Part shown: one piece after another, positions 16,635 through 25,140 of the stretch
How the letters are laid out: each line of letters begins with the position of its first letter
Numbering within the stretch: position 1 is the first letter of the stretch
Assembly (NCBI GenBank): GCA_963764365.1
Contig: CAVXSI010000020.1
Location: forward strand, 523,807 to 587,806
Direction: 5' to 3'
DNA: 64,000 bases
Origin: VRUE01 sp963764365
Lineage (GTDB): Bacteria; Actinomycetota; Thermoleophilia; Solirubrobacterales; 70-9
Translations under genes and position numbers: made by a program
Notes under the pieces: generated by a model
What the model saw: the letters and a program-made list of their open reading frames with translations, nothing else
Databases searched by the model: none
What the model was told of the DNA's origin: nothing

Positions 16635-18823
16635 TGCAGGACGAAGGGCTGCTTGCCGATCTCTTCGCGGTGGTCGAGGAGTTCGACTCGGCGGCGCATG
16701 AGATCGACCGCGAGGCGGTGACCCGCGCTTTCGACTTCGCCTGCGACCGGCACGCCGACCAGCTGCGCCGCTCCGGCGACGAGTTCATCACCCACCCGGT
16801 CGGGGTCGCCCAGATCTGCGCCGGGATGCGGCTCGACACCGAGACGCTCTGCGCCGCCCTGCTCCACGACACGGTCGAGGACACCAGCGCCAGCCTGGAG
16901 GAGATCCGCGAGGAGTTCGGCGCCGAGATCGCCCAGCTGGTCGACGGCGTCACCAAGCTGACCGGGATGACCTTCGAGAGCCGCGACGAGCGCCAGGCCG
17001 AGAACTACCGCAAGATGATGGTGGCGATGGCCACCGACGTCAGGGTGATCCTGATCAAGCTGGCCGACCGCCTGCACAACATGCGCACGCTCGGCGCCCT
17101 GCCGAAGCAGAAGCAGACCGCGAAGGCGCGCGAGACGATCGAGATCTACGCGCCGCTGGCCCACCGGCTGGGGATCCACGCGATCAAATGGGAGCTCGAG
17201 GACCTCGCCTTCGCGACCCTGCACCCGCGCAAGTACAAGGAGATCAAACAGCTGGTCGCCCAGCAGCGCGACGAGCGCGAGGTGTACGTCAACCAGGCCG
17301 GCGAGTTCCTAGCGCAGGAGCTGCAGGCGGTCGGGATCGAGGCCGAGATCTCCGGCCGCGCCAAGCACTTCTACTCGATCTACACGAAGATGACCAAGAA
17401 GGGCCGCGAGTTCAACGAGATCTTCGACCTCACGGCGATGCGGGTGATCGTCGGCTCGGTCAAGGACTGCTACGGGGCGATCGGCGTCATCCACTCGCTC
17501 TGGAAGCCGCTGCCCGGCCGCTTCAAGGACTTCGTCGCGATGCCGAAGGCCAACATGTACCAGGCGCTGCACACGACCGTGATCGGCCCCGAGGGCAAGC
17601 CGCTGGAGATCCAGATCCGGACCGCCGACATGCACAGTCTGGCCGAGTACGGGATCGCCGCCCACGTCGCCTACAAGGAGGGCGGCGCGACCGACCCGCG
17701 GCGCGAGAAGATGACCTGGCTGCGTCAGCTGGTCGAGTCCGAGGGCGAGCAGGACCCGGCCGAGTTCCTCGAGTCGCTGAAGGTCGATCTGTTCGAGGAC
17801 GAGGTCTTCGTCTTCACTCCGAAGGGCGAGGTGAAAAACCTCTCCGCCGGCTCGACCCCGCTCGACTTCGCCTATGCCGTCCACACCGACGTCGGCCACC
17901 GCTGCGTCGGCGCCAAGGTCAACGGCAACATCGTGCCGCTGCACTACCAGCTGCGCTCCGGCGACATCGTCGAAGTGCTGACCGGCAAGCAGAAAAGCGG
18001 GCCCTCGCGCGACTGGCTGAAGCTGGTGCGGACCAGCCGCGCCCGCAACAAGATCCGCGCCTTCTTCAAACAGGAACGGCGCGAGGACGCCGAGCAGAAG
18101 GGGCGCGACGCGCTCGAGGAGGCGCTGCGCAAGCGCGGCCTGCCGATGCAGAAGCTGGTGTTGTCGCCGCTGCTGGCGCAGGTGATCCGCGAGATGGGCT
18201 TCCGCAAAGCGACCGAGTTCTACATCGCCCTCGGCCAGGGCAAGGTCTCGACCAAGGCGGTCGCGAACAAGCTGATGCAGCGGCTCAAAGAGGGCGAGGC
18301 GGTCGAGGACGAGCAGCCGATCGGCCTCGGCGAGGCGCGCGAGGACCAGGCGCGGCGGACCAAGGACGCCTCCAACTACGGGATCCGGGTCAAGGGCGCC
18401 GACAACGTCGCCGTGCGACTCGCGAAGTGCTGCCGGCCGGTGCCGGGCGACGGGATCGCCGGCTACGTCTCGCTCGGCCGCGGGATCACCATCCACCGCG
18501 CCGACTGCAAGAACGTCAAGGCCCTGCAAAAGTCGCCCGAACGGTTCGTGGAGGTGGGGTGGGACGGCGAGAATGAGTCGTCCTACCGGGTCGAGCTGCA
18601 GATCGACGCCTACGACCGCACCCGCCTGCTCGAGGATCTCTCGCGCACCTTCTCCGAGGCCGGGATCAACATCCTCGGGGCCAGCTGCATGACCAAGCAC
18701 CCGATGGTGAAAAACCGCTTCGTGGTCGAGGTCGGCGACACCGAGCAGCTGAAGCAGTGCATCTCGCGGCTGCGCAACGTCGAGAGCGTCTTCGACGCCT
18801 ACCGCATCACTCCGTCCCTCTGA
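16634..18823 (+). CDS. rel: Bifunctional (p)ppGpp synthetase/hydrolase Rel
   Basis: A 729-aa protein that makes and degrades the alarmone (p)ppGpp. Domain order: HD hydrolase (FITHPVGVAQI, LLHDTVEDT, LADRLHNMRTLGAL), RelA_SpoT synthetase (SIYTKMTKKGREFNEIFDL, YQALHTTVIGPEGKPLEIQI), TGS (residues about 390-450, VFTPKGEVKNLSAGSTPLDF), a Zn-finger-like region (RLAKCCRPVPGDGIAGYVSLGRG), and a C-terminal ACT domain. The hydrolase HD residues are intact, so it should be bifunctional. GTG 16634 overlaps the recJ stop (TAGTG) with AAGGA just upstream. Confidence 0.96.
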   Translation: MQDEGLLADLFAVVEEFDSAAHEIDREAVTRAFDFACDRHADQLRRSGDEFITHPVGVAQICAGMRLDTETLCAALLHDTVEDTSASLEEIREEFGAEIAQLVDGVTKLTGMTFESRDERQAENYRKMMVAMATDVRVILIKLADRLHNMRTLGALPKQKQTAKARETIEIYAPLAHRLGIHAIKWELEDLAFATLHPRKYKEIKQLVAQQRDEREVYVNQAGEFLAQELQAVGIEAEISGRAKHFYSIYTKMTKKGREFNEIFDLTAMRVIVGSVKDCYGAIGVIHSLWKPLPGRFKDFVAMPKANMYQALHTTVIGPEGKPLEIQIRTADMHSLAEYGIAAHVAYKEGGATDPRREKMTWLRQLVESEGEQDPAEFLESLKVDLFEDEVFVFTPKGEVKNLSAGSTPLDFAYAVHTDVGHRCVGAKVNGNIVPLHYQLRSGDIVEVLTGKQKSGPSRDWLKLVRTSRARNKIRAFFKQERREDAEQKGRDALEEALRKRGLPMQKLVLSPLLAQVIREMGFRKATEFYIALGQGKVSTKAVANKLMQRLKEGEAVEDEQPIGLGEAREDQARRTKDASNYGIRVKGADNVAVRLAKCCRPVPGDGIAGYVSLGRGITIHRADCKNVKALQKSPERFVEVGWDGENESSYRVELQIDAYDRTRLLEDLSRTFSEAGINILGASCMTKHPMVKNRFVVEVGDTEQLKQCISRLRNVESVFDAYRITPSL

Positions 18824-18824
18824 G

Positions 18825-19790
18825 TCAGGCGACGATCGTCAGCGCGCCGGGCTCGATCGCGAGCTCGAGGTGGGTGCGCTCGCCGATGTAGTCGCCGTCG
18901 ACCTGGACCGGGAAGGGGCGGGTGACTCCGTCCCTGGTCTCGGAGGTCGAAGCGATCGAGGCGGCGGTGACTTCGCTGAAGTGGTCGACGGCGCGGTGGC
19001 GCGCGGCGGGCCTCCTGTCGCTGAACAGGCGCGGGATCAGGGTCGGCATGTCGCGCTGCGCGGCGCGCTTCAAGACGCCGAGCGACAGCGTGCCGTCGTC
19101 GATCGCGACGTCCTCGCAGACGCGGATCGGGCGGCTGGCGAAGTAGGTGAACGGGTCCGAGTTCTGGGCCAGCGCGGTGACGCCCTCGGCGCTCTTGCCG
19201 TCAACCTCGATTCGCAGCTTCACCGGGTTGACCATGTACTGGCGGTAGAAGGCGGAGATCGCCGCCCAGGTGAAGTAGTAGGGGCCGGCGCGGGACTTCA
19301 GCCGCGGGTGCGCGTCGACGCGCCTGACCACGGTGGCGTCGATTCCCGCCCCGCAGGAGAAGACGAAGCGCCGCTCGCCGGCGGCCCCGAGGTCGATCCG
19401 GCGCGGCGCCCACTCGTCGACCAGGGCGAGCAGGTGCTCGGTGGCGTCGACGACGTCGTTGGGGATGCCGAGCGTGCGGGCGACGACGTTGGTCGAGCCG
19501 CCGGGCAGGACCGAGACCGGGACGTCGGTGCCGGCGAGGCCGTTGGCGACCTCGTTCAGGGTCCCGTCGCCGCCGAAGGCGACGACAACGTCGTAGCCGT
19601 GGTCGCGCACCTCGCGGCCGATCTCGGTCGCGTGGTTCTGCGCCTCGGTGTCGACCGTCTCGACGTCGAACCGCCCCTGCAGCGCGTAGACGACGAGGTT
19701 CTTCAGCCGGTTGGAGACGGTGGTCGCGTAGGGGTTGACGATCAGCAGCATCCGTTTCTTGCCGCCGCGCCCCCTACCCGGTCGCCTCAT
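18825..19790 (-). CDS. Diacylglycerol kinase-family lipid kinase
   Basis: A 321-aa protein with the DAGK catalytic domain (VAFGGDGTLNEVANGL, PGGSTNVVARTLGIP) followed by the beta-sandwich domain of YegS/DgkB/LcsK-type enzymes (FSCGAGIDATVVRRV, VQVDGDYIGERTHLEL). It phosphorylates a lipid diol; the substrate cannot be told from sequence. The first ATG (19790) overlaps the upstream gene by 17 nt. A second ATG at residue 14 (19751), just before LLIVNPYA where the family's homology begins, is an equally good start. It is convergent with rel, with one base between the stops. Confidence 0.88.
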   Translation of the reverse strand: MRRPGRGRGGKKRMLLIVNPYATTVSNRLKNLVVYALQGRFDVETVDTEAQNHATEIGREVRDHGYDVVVAFGGDGTLNEVANGLAGTDVPVSVLPGGSTNVVARTLGIPNDVVDATEHLLALVDEWAPRRIDLGAAGERRFVFSCGAGIDATVVRRVDAHPRLKSRAGPYYFTWAAISAFYRQYMVNPVKLRIEVDGKSAEGVTALAQNSDPFTYFASRPIRVCEDVAIDDGTLSLGVLKRAAQRDMPTLIPRLFSDRRPAARHRAVDHFSEVTAASIASTSETRDGVTRPFPVQVDGDYIGERTHLELAIEPGALTIVA

Positions 19791-20778
19791 AGCGGATCAC
19801 CTCCCCGTCGCCGGCTTCGCGCACCCGGCCTTCGTTGACCAGCAGATCGGCGTGGCCGATCACCTCGGAGAGGGTGAGGAAGGCCTGGGTGACGGCGACG
19901 TTGCCCCAGATCGCCTGCGCGATCTCATAGCCGGTGCGCGGCCGCTCGGCGATCAGGCCGAAGATCTTCTCCTTGCGGCGCCCGTGCTTGGCGAGGCGGT
20001 CGTCGATCAGCGCGACGTGGTCGGTTATCGGCTCGCCGTGGCCGGAGAGGACGATCTCGGCCGGCATCTCCCTGGTCTTCCGCATCGACTCGATATAGGT
20101 GACGAGCGCCTGCGGGCGCCGCTCGGAGCCGTCGAGCGGTCGCGCGATCAGCGGGTTGGAGGAGATATGGGCGATCAGGTGGTCGGCGGCGATCAGGATC
20201 CGCCGCTCCGAGTCCCAGAAGACGGTGTCCGAAGGGCTGTGGCCGGGCCGGTGCAGCGCCTGCAGGGTGCGGTTGCGGAACGGCATCGCCTGGCCGTCCT
20301 GAAGCGGTTTCGTCACCTGCGCCCGTGAGCCCCAGCCGCGGAAGCTGCGGCTGACGCTCTGCAGCGCGAAGGCAACCTCCTGCGGGATGCCGTTGCGCAG
20401 CATCAGCTCGACCGCGAACTCGTCCTCGCGCTCGGCTTCCTCGCCGAAGCCGGCCAGCCGCTCGGCGGCGAGGCCGAGCGCCGCGACCTCCGCGCCCGAG
20501 TGCTCGACGACGATCTCGATCAGGCCCAGGTGGTCGATGTGCTGGTGGGTGAGGATCACCAGCTCGAGGTCGTCGATCGAGTGGCCGTGGGCACCGAGTT
20601 GGCCCTGCAGCTCGTCGAGCGCCTTGCCGGAGTTGGGCCCGGTGTCGATCAGGGTCAGCGGCTCGTCCTCGAGCAGGTAGCAGTTGACGCGCCCGACGGC
20701 GAATGGAGTGGGGATGCGGAGCTGGTGGATGCCGGCGAGGGCCGCCTGCTCCAGCGCCTCCTCCGGTGTCAGCGTCAC
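19774..20778 (-). CDS. MBL-fold metallo-hydrolase with C-terminal winged helix
   Basis: A 334-aa protein. Metallo-beta-lactamase motifs: NCYLLEDEPLTLIDTGPN, THQHIDHLGL (HxHxDH), ALHRPGHSPSDT, ILIAADHLI, VLSGHGEP. The last 70 residues (RKEKIFGLIAERPRTGYEIAQAIWG) form a winged-helix-like tail typical of LACTB2-like hydrolases. The substrate is unknown; relatives act on RNA or thioesters. The GTG start at 20778 overlaps the upstream stop (GTGA). It lies between the phosphomannomutase and lipid kinase genes in a five-gene minus-strand operon. Confidence 0.87.
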   Translation of the reverse strand: MTLTPEEALEQAALAGIHQLRIPTPFAVGRVNCYLLEDEPLTLIDTGPNSGKALDELQGQLGAHGHSIDDLELVILTHQHIDHLGLIEIVVEHSGAEVAALGLAAERLAGFGEEAEREDEFAVELMLRNGIPQEVAFALQSVSRSFRGWGSRAQVTKPLQDGQAMPFRNRTLQALHRPGHSPSDTVFWDSERRILIAADHLIAHISSNPLIARPLDGSERRPQALVTYIESMRKTREMPAEIVLSGHGEPITDHVALIDDRLAKHGRRKEKIFGLIAERPRTGYEIAQAIWGNVAVTQAFLTLSEVIGHADLLVNEGRVREAGDGEVIRYEATG

Positions 20779-22160
20779 GCTGCTCGAATCAACCCGAGCA
20801 CCTCGTCGCGCTTGCGCTCCATGTCCTCGCCTGAGACCAGCGACTCGAGGTTGAGGCGCAGCAGCGGCTCGGTGTTGGAGGGGCGGACGTTGAAGTGCCA
20901 GTCGGGGTAGTCGATCGAGATCCCGTCGAGCCGGTTCAGCTCGCCGTCGGAGTAGCGGGCCGCGATCTCCTCCATCTTCGCCTCCTGGTCGGCGACCTCG
21001 GAGTTGATCTCGCCGGAGATGAAGTAGCGCGAGCGGAACCCGGCCATCAGCTCGCCCAGCGAGCGGCCGTCGGCGGACAGCAGCTCGAGCATCAGCAGGG
21101 CCGGGATCGTGCCCGAGTCGGCGCACCAGAAGTCGCGGAAGTAGTAGTGGCCCGACACCTCGCCGCCGAATACGGCGCCCTCCTCGCGCATGCGGAGCTT
21201 GAAGAAGGCATGGCCGACGCGCGAGAGCTCCGAGCGCCCGCCCTCGGCCGCGACCAGGTCCGGGACGGCCCGGCTGGAGCGCGGGTCGTAGAGGATCGTC
21301 GCGCCCGGGTCCTTCGCCAGCGCCGCCCGGGCGAGCAGGGCGCAGATGAAGTCGCCGTCGCAGAAGCCGCCCTCGCCGTCGATGAAGAAGCAGCGGTCGG
21401 CGTCGCCGTCCCAGGCGATGCCGAGGTCGGCGCCGGCGTCGCGCACCCGCGCTTCGATCAGTCTGCGGTTCTCCTCCAGCAGCGGGTTCGGCTCGTGATC
21501 GGGGAACTCCCCGTTGGGCTCGAAGTAGAGCTCGTCCAGCTCCATCCCGAGCCCCCGCAGGGTCGGTCCGACCATCGGCCCGGCCATCCCGTTGCCGCCG
21601 TCGACCACCAGCTTCATCGGCTTGATCTGGTCCGCGTCGACGAAGGAGAGGGCGTGGGCGCGGTACTCCTCCCACGCGTCGACCTCCTCGATGGAGCCGC
21701 CGCCGGGACCCTCGCCGAGGCCGGCCTCGATCTCGCGCCGCACGTCGCCGATCCCGGCGTCGCCGGAGAGCGCCAGCGCCCCCTCGCGGACCAGCTTGAC
21801 GCCGGTGTAGGCCTTCGGGTTGTGCGAGGCGGTGCACATCGCGCCGCCGTCGAGCCGGCGCGAGCCGACGAGGAAATAGAGCACCTCGGTCGCGACCATG
21901 CCGGCGTCGAGCACGGTCGCGCCCTCCATCGCCATGCCCTCGCGCAGCTTCGCCGCCATCGCCGGCGCGGTCAGCCGCATGTCGCGTCCGAGCCCGATCC
22001 GCAGCTCGCCGGGCCGCTTGCCGCGCAGCCGCGCCAGCACCCGGGCGAAGGCCCGCCCGATCGCCAGCGCCGTCGTCTCGTCCATCTGCTCGCCGTACAG
22101 ACCGCGGATGTCGTAGGCCTTGAAGATCCCGGCGGGCGCCAGGGGGGTCTGCTCGTTCAA
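20775..22160 (-). CDS. manB: Phosphomannomutase / phosphoglucomutase
   Basis: A 461-aa alpha-D-phosphohexomutase that interconverts hexose-6-phosphate and hexose-1-phosphate for cell-envelope sugars. Four domains: active-site phosphoserine loop CTASHNPKAYTGVK, metal loop AWDGDADRCFF, sugar-specificity loop FGGEVSGHYYFRDF, phosphate-binding FNVRPSNTEPLLRLNLE. GEVSGH is the ManB/AlgC-type specificity loop. The start is TTG 22160, chosen because AAAGGGG lies about 5 nt upstream and the TTG overlaps the HIT gene's stop (TTGA). Confidence 0.92.
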   Translation of the reverse strand: MNEQTPLAPAGIFKAYDIRGLYGEQMDETTALAIGRAFARVLARLRGKRPGELRIGLGRDMRLTAPAMAAKLREGMAMEGATVLDAGMVATEVLYFLVGSRRLDGGAMCTASHNPKAYTGVKLVREGALALSGDAGIGDVRREIEAGLGEGPGGGSIEEVDAWEEYRAHALSFVDADQIKPMKLVVDGGNGMAGPMVGPTLRGLGMELDELYFEPNGEFPDHEPNPLLEENRRLIEARVRDAGADLGIAWDGDADRCFFIDGEGGFCDGDFICALLARAALAKDPGATILYDPRSSRAVPDLVAAEGGRSELSRVGHAFFKLRMREEGAVFGGEVSGHYYFRDFWCADSGTIPALLMLELLSADGRSLGELMAGFRSRYFISGEINSEVADQEAKMEEIAARYSDGELNRLDGISIDYPDWHFNVRPSNTEPLLRLNLESLVSGEDMERKRDEVLGLIRAA

Positions 22161-22645
22161 AACGCCCCTTTCAATGCGGCGTAGCTTTCTTCGATCGACT
22201 GCGGCATCACTTTCGTGTCGGCGATCACCGGCATGAAGTTGTTGTCGCCGGCCCAGCGGGGGACGACGTGCATGTGGATGTGGTGCTCGACCCCGGCGCC
22301 GGCGACCCGGCCCTGGTTGAAGCCTAGGTTGAAGCCGTGCGGCTGGTAGACGTCCTCGAGCCGGCTCATCGCCGTCTGCGCCAGCGCCATCATCTCGGCG
22401 ACCGTCTCCGCCGGCAGCTCCTGGATGCGGCCGATGTGCTCGTAGGGAGCGACCATCAGGTGGCCGTTGGTGTAAGGGAAGAGGTTGAGGATCACGAAGC
22501 TGCGCTCGCCGCGGTGGACGATCAGGCTCGCCTCGTCATCCCCCGCCGCCGGCTTGGCGCAGAAGATGCACTGCTCCTCGTTGTCCTTCGACGCGTCCTT
22601 CACGTAGGCGAGGCGCCAGGGCGCCCAGATGCGATGGTTAGCCAC
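22157..22645 (-). CDS. HIT-family nucleotide hydrolase/phosphorylase
   Basis: A 162-aa protein with the histidine triad VEHHIHMHVVPRW near residue 125, a zinc-type CIFC at residues 26-29, and PYTNGHLMVAP, all typical of actinobacterial AP4A phosphorylase-like HIT proteins. It probably acts on dinucleoside polyphosphates or AMP-linked compounds. The start is GTG (22645), giving MANHRIWAPWR, the family's usual N-terminus. It lies 10 bp downstream of corA. Confidence 0.9.
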   Translation of the reverse strand: MANHRIWAPWRLAYVKDASKDNEEQCIFCAKPAAGDDEASLIVHRGERSFVILNLFPYTNGHLMVAPYEHIGRIQELPAETVAEMMALAQTAMSRLEDVYQPHGFNLGFNQGRVAGAGVEHHIHMHVVPRWAGDNNFMPVIADTKVMPQSIEESYAALKGAF

Positions 22646-22655
22646 TCGCGGCAGG

Positions 22656-23663
22656 CTATAGCCAGCCGCGCTTGCGGAAGTAGCCGACGAGGCCGAGCAG
22701 GATCGCGAACATCGCCGCGATCACGATCCAGAACCCGGTGGCGCTGTGCTCGCCGGGCACGCGCGAGTTCATCCCCCAGATGCTCGCCAGCAGGGTCAGC
22801 GGCAGGACGATGACGCTGATCGAGGTCAGCACGCGGAGGATGTCGTTGACCCGGTGGGAGATCACCGACTCGTTGGTCTCGGCCAGCGCCTCGACCACCT
22901 CCTTGTAGTTCTCGAGCATGTCCCAGATCCGCTCGTGCGCGTCGAAGATGTCGTCGAAGTAGATCTCCAGATCGAGGTCGGTGGCGAGGTAGCGCTGCTT
23001 GACCTTCTCGAGGTCGCGCAGGACCGGCCGCTGCGGCCGGATCACCTTGCGGAAGTTGATGATCTCCTGCTTGGCGTTGGAGATGTCGCGCACGACCTCT
23101 TCCGAGCGGCCCTCGAAGATGTCGTCCTCGAGCGCGTCGAGCTTGTTGCCGATCTTGCGCAGCATCGGGAAGCAGTAGTCGAAGCTGTCGTCGACCAGGC
23201 GGTAGAGCAGGTAGCCGGAGCCGCGCGCGAACAGCTGCTCGCGCAGCTCCTCCTTGGCGCGGCAGCGCTCGAACAGGTACTCGACCGGCTGCAGCGGCTG
23301 GTTCGGGATCGTCACCACGTAGCCGGGGCCGACGAAGAGGTCGAGCTCGCCGGCGCCGAGCCGGCCCGCCGCCGGGTCGAAGATCGGGAAGTGCAGGACG
23401 ATGAACAGGTAGTCGTCGTAGACGTCGATCTTCGGCCGCTGGTTGCGCGAGAGCACGTCCTCGAGATCGAGCGCGTGGAAGTCGAAGTTCTCTTCGATCC
23501 AGGCGCGCTCCGGCGCCCCGGGGTGCTCGATGTTGACCCAGCGCAGGCCGGCGGAGTCGATCTGCTCGACGTTCGGCGCCCGCGGCTCAGGCTGGGCCGA
23601 CGCCGGGATGAGCTCGCCGCGCCGACCGGGCCGTCGCAGCCTCGGTTTCGGAAGGTTCGGCAT
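22656..23663 (-). CDS. corA: CorA-family divalent cation transporter
   Basis: A 335-aa protein. A large N-terminal cytoplasmic domain (VNIEHPGAPERAWIEENFDFH, LEDVLSRNQRPKIDVYDDYLF) is followed by a long stalk helix, then two transmembrane helices. The first ends in IWGMNSRVPGEH, carrying the GMN selectivity signature. CorA pentamers take up Mg2+ (or Co2+/Zn2+). It is transcribed away from the SAM riboswitch; TATATG on the minus strand near 23719-23724 is a likely -10, so two divergent promoters share about 60 bp. It heads the minus-strand operon down to the lipid kinase. Confidence 0.93.
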   Translation of the reverse strand: MPNLPKPRLRRPGRRGELIPASAQPEPRAPNVEQIDSAGLRWVNIEHPGAPERAWIEENFDFHALDLEDVLSRNQRPKIDVYDDYLFIVLHFPIFDPAAGRLGAGELDLFVGPGYVVTIPNQPLQPVEYLFERCRAKEELREQLFARGSGYLLYRLVDDSFDYCFPMLRKIGNKLDALEDDIFEGRSEEVVRDISNAKQEIINFRKVIRPQRPVLRDLEKVKQRYLATDLDLEIYFDDIFDAHERIWDMLENYKEVVEALAETNESVISHRVNDILRVLTSISVIVLPLTLLASIWGMNSRVPGEHSATGFWIVIAAMFAILLGLVGYFRKRGWL

Positions 23664-23718
23664 CGTTCACGCTCATCGTCTCGCTGGGCATGCCCGCGAT
23701 GGTACCCTTCCTCGCACA

Positions 23719-23724
23719 TATAAG
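23719..23724 (+). promoter_or_regulatory. -10 box of the SAM-riboswitch transcript
   Basis: TATAAG lies just before the P1 stem of the riboswitch (from 23727), so the transcript must start within or immediately before P1. The bases also overlap the probable divergent -10 of corA. No good -35 is visible. Confidence 0.45.
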
Positions 23725-23726
23725 CG

Positions 23727-23841
23727 CCACATCTAGAGGGGTGGAGGGACTGGCCCAGCGAAACCCCGGCAACCACCTTGGACCTTCGGTTCAAGGGGAG
23801 GTGCCAACTCCAGCAGGTCGTTGAGGATCTGGAAGATGTGG
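23727..23841 (+). promoter_or_regulatory. SAM-I (S-box) riboswitch
   Basis: Nearly every conserved SAM-I block is present in order: GGTGGAGGGACTGGCCC at 23740-23756, GAAACCCCGGCAACC at 23760-23774, a P3 hairpin closed by a TTCG loop, then GGTGCCAACTCC near 23802-23813. P1 is a perfect 8-bp helix: CCACATCT (23727-23734) with AGATGTGG (23834-23841). It precedes a terminator and the threonine-synthase-like gene. S-box RNAs bind S-adenosylmethionine and normally switch off methionine or cysteine genes. It is the only riboswitch I see in the window. Confidence 0.93.
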
Positions 23842-23858
23842 GGAAGGCGTCCGATCGG

Positions 23859-23887
23859 ACCTCTGCCCCACTGGCGGAGGTTTTTTT
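23859..23887 (+). terminator. Riboswitch-controlled intrinsic terminator
   Basis: ACCTCTGCC (23859-23867) pairs with GGCGGAGGT (23873-23881) with one G-U pair and a 5-nt loop, followed by seven T. The competing antiterminator pairs GTGGGG (23838-23843, overlapping the 3' strand of P1) with CCCCAC (23866-23871) in the terminator. SAM binding stabilises P1 and so allows termination. A perfect palindrome GTCCGATCGGAC (23849-23860) lies inside the antiterminator loop. Confidence 0.9.
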
Positions 23888-23904
23888 CTAGGAAGGAAGA
23901 TCGG

Positions 23905-25140
23905 ATGTCGGTTGAGAGGCTGAAGTGCAAGGAGTGCGGGGCGAGCTACGAGTTGAACGCCAGCTACGCCTGCGAGAACTGCTTCGGCCCGCTCGAAGTC
24001 GCCTATGACCATTCGGGGCTCGGGGCAGATGAGGCCAAGCGCCGCATCCAGGCCGGCTCGCAGGGGATCTGGCGCTACCGCGACTTCCTCCCCTTCGAGG
24101 GGCGCCCGGCCGACCCGCTGGAGCCGGGGCTGACGCCGCTGCTGCGCGCCGACCGGCTGGCCGAGAGGCTTGGGCTCGACGCCGAGCTGTGGATCAAGAA
24201 CGACGCCGCCAATCCGACCCACTCGTTCAAGGACCGGGTCGTCGCGGTCGCGGTCGCCAAGGCGCGCGAGCTCGGCTTCGAGACCGTCGCCTGCGCCTCG
24301 ACCGGCAACCTCGCCAATGCGGTCGCCGCCCACGCCGCCGCCGCCGGGCTCGACTCCTACGTCTTCGTCCCCGCCAACCTCGAGGAGCAGAAGCTGCTGG
24401 CGACCGGGATCTACGGGACCAACCTGGTCGGCGTCCGCGGCAACTACGACGACGTCAACCGCCTCTGCACCCAGCTCGCCGAAACCCGGCCCTGGGCCTT
24501 CGTCAACGTCAACCTGCGGCCCTACTACGCCGAGGGCTCGAAGACGCTGGCCTACGAGACCGCCGAGCAGCTCGGCTGGGAGCTGCCCGACCGGGTCGTC
24601 TGCCCGATCGCCTCCGGCTCGCTGTTCACCAAGATCGCCCGCGGCTTCCAGGAGTGGCTCGACCTCGGCCTGATCGCCGGCGCCCAGCCGGTCTTCAACG
24701 GCGCCCAGGCGGAGGGCTGCAGCCCGGTCGCCACCGCCTTCGCCGAAGGCTGGGACGTCTGCAAGCCGCAGAAGCCGGAGACGATCGCCAAAAGCCTGGC
24801 GATCGGCGACCCGGCCGACGGCCCCTACGCGGTCGAGCAGGCGCGCCGCAGCGGCGGCGCCATCGACTCCGTCTCCGACGAGGAGATCCGCGCCGGGATC
24901 AGGCTGCTGGCCGAGACCACCGGCGTCTTCACCGAGACCGCCGGCGGGGTGACGATCGGCGTCCTCGCGAAGCTGGCCGAGCGCGGCGACATCGCCGCCG
25001 GCGAGCGGGTCGTCGTCTACATCACGGGCGAGGGTCTGAAGACGCTCGACGCGGCGCGCGATAGCTTTCGCATGCACGAGATCGAGCCCGATCTCGACAG
25101 CTTCGAGTCCGAGTTCGAAGAGCAGGAGGTGGCAGCCTGA
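23905..25140 (+). CDS. thrC: Threonine-synthase-like PLP enzyme under SAM control
   Basis: A 411-aa fold-type II PLP enzyme. An N-terminal zinc ribbon (Cys8, 11, 23, 26 in CKECG...CENCFG) precedes LTPLLRADRLAERLG, the Schiff-base lysine in NPTHSFKDR (Lys109), the PLP-phosphate loop ASTGNLANA and SGSLFTKIARGF. By family it would turn O-phosphohomoserine into threonine. Two facts argue for a different or extra product. It is switched off by a SAM-I riboswitch, as methionine-pathway genes are. It also overlaps (TGATG) a cysO-like sulfur-carrier gene. Inference: it may use the carrier thiocarboxylate to make homocysteine from O-phosphohomoserine. The start ATG 23905 has GGAAGGA upstream, after the terminator. 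Confidence 0.88.
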   Translation: MSVERLKCKECGASYELNASYACENCFGPLEVAYDHSGLGADEAKRRIQAGSQGIWRYRDFLPFEGRPADPLEPGLTPLLRADRLAERLGLDAELWIKNDAANPTHSFKDRVVAVAVAKARELGFETVACASTGNLANAVAAHAAAAGLDSYVFVPANLEEQKLLATGIYGTNLVGVRGNYDDVNRLCTQLAETRPWAFVNVNLRPYYAEGSKTLAYETAEQLGWELPDRVVCPIASGSLFTKIARGFQEWLDLGLIAGAQPVFNGAQAEGCSPVATAFAEGWDVCKPQKPETIAKSLAIGDPADGPYAVEQARRSGGAIDSVSDEEIRAGIRLLAETTGVFTETAGGVTIGVLAKLAERGDIAAGERVVVYITGEGLKTLDAARDSFRMHEIEPDLDSFESEFEEQEVAA

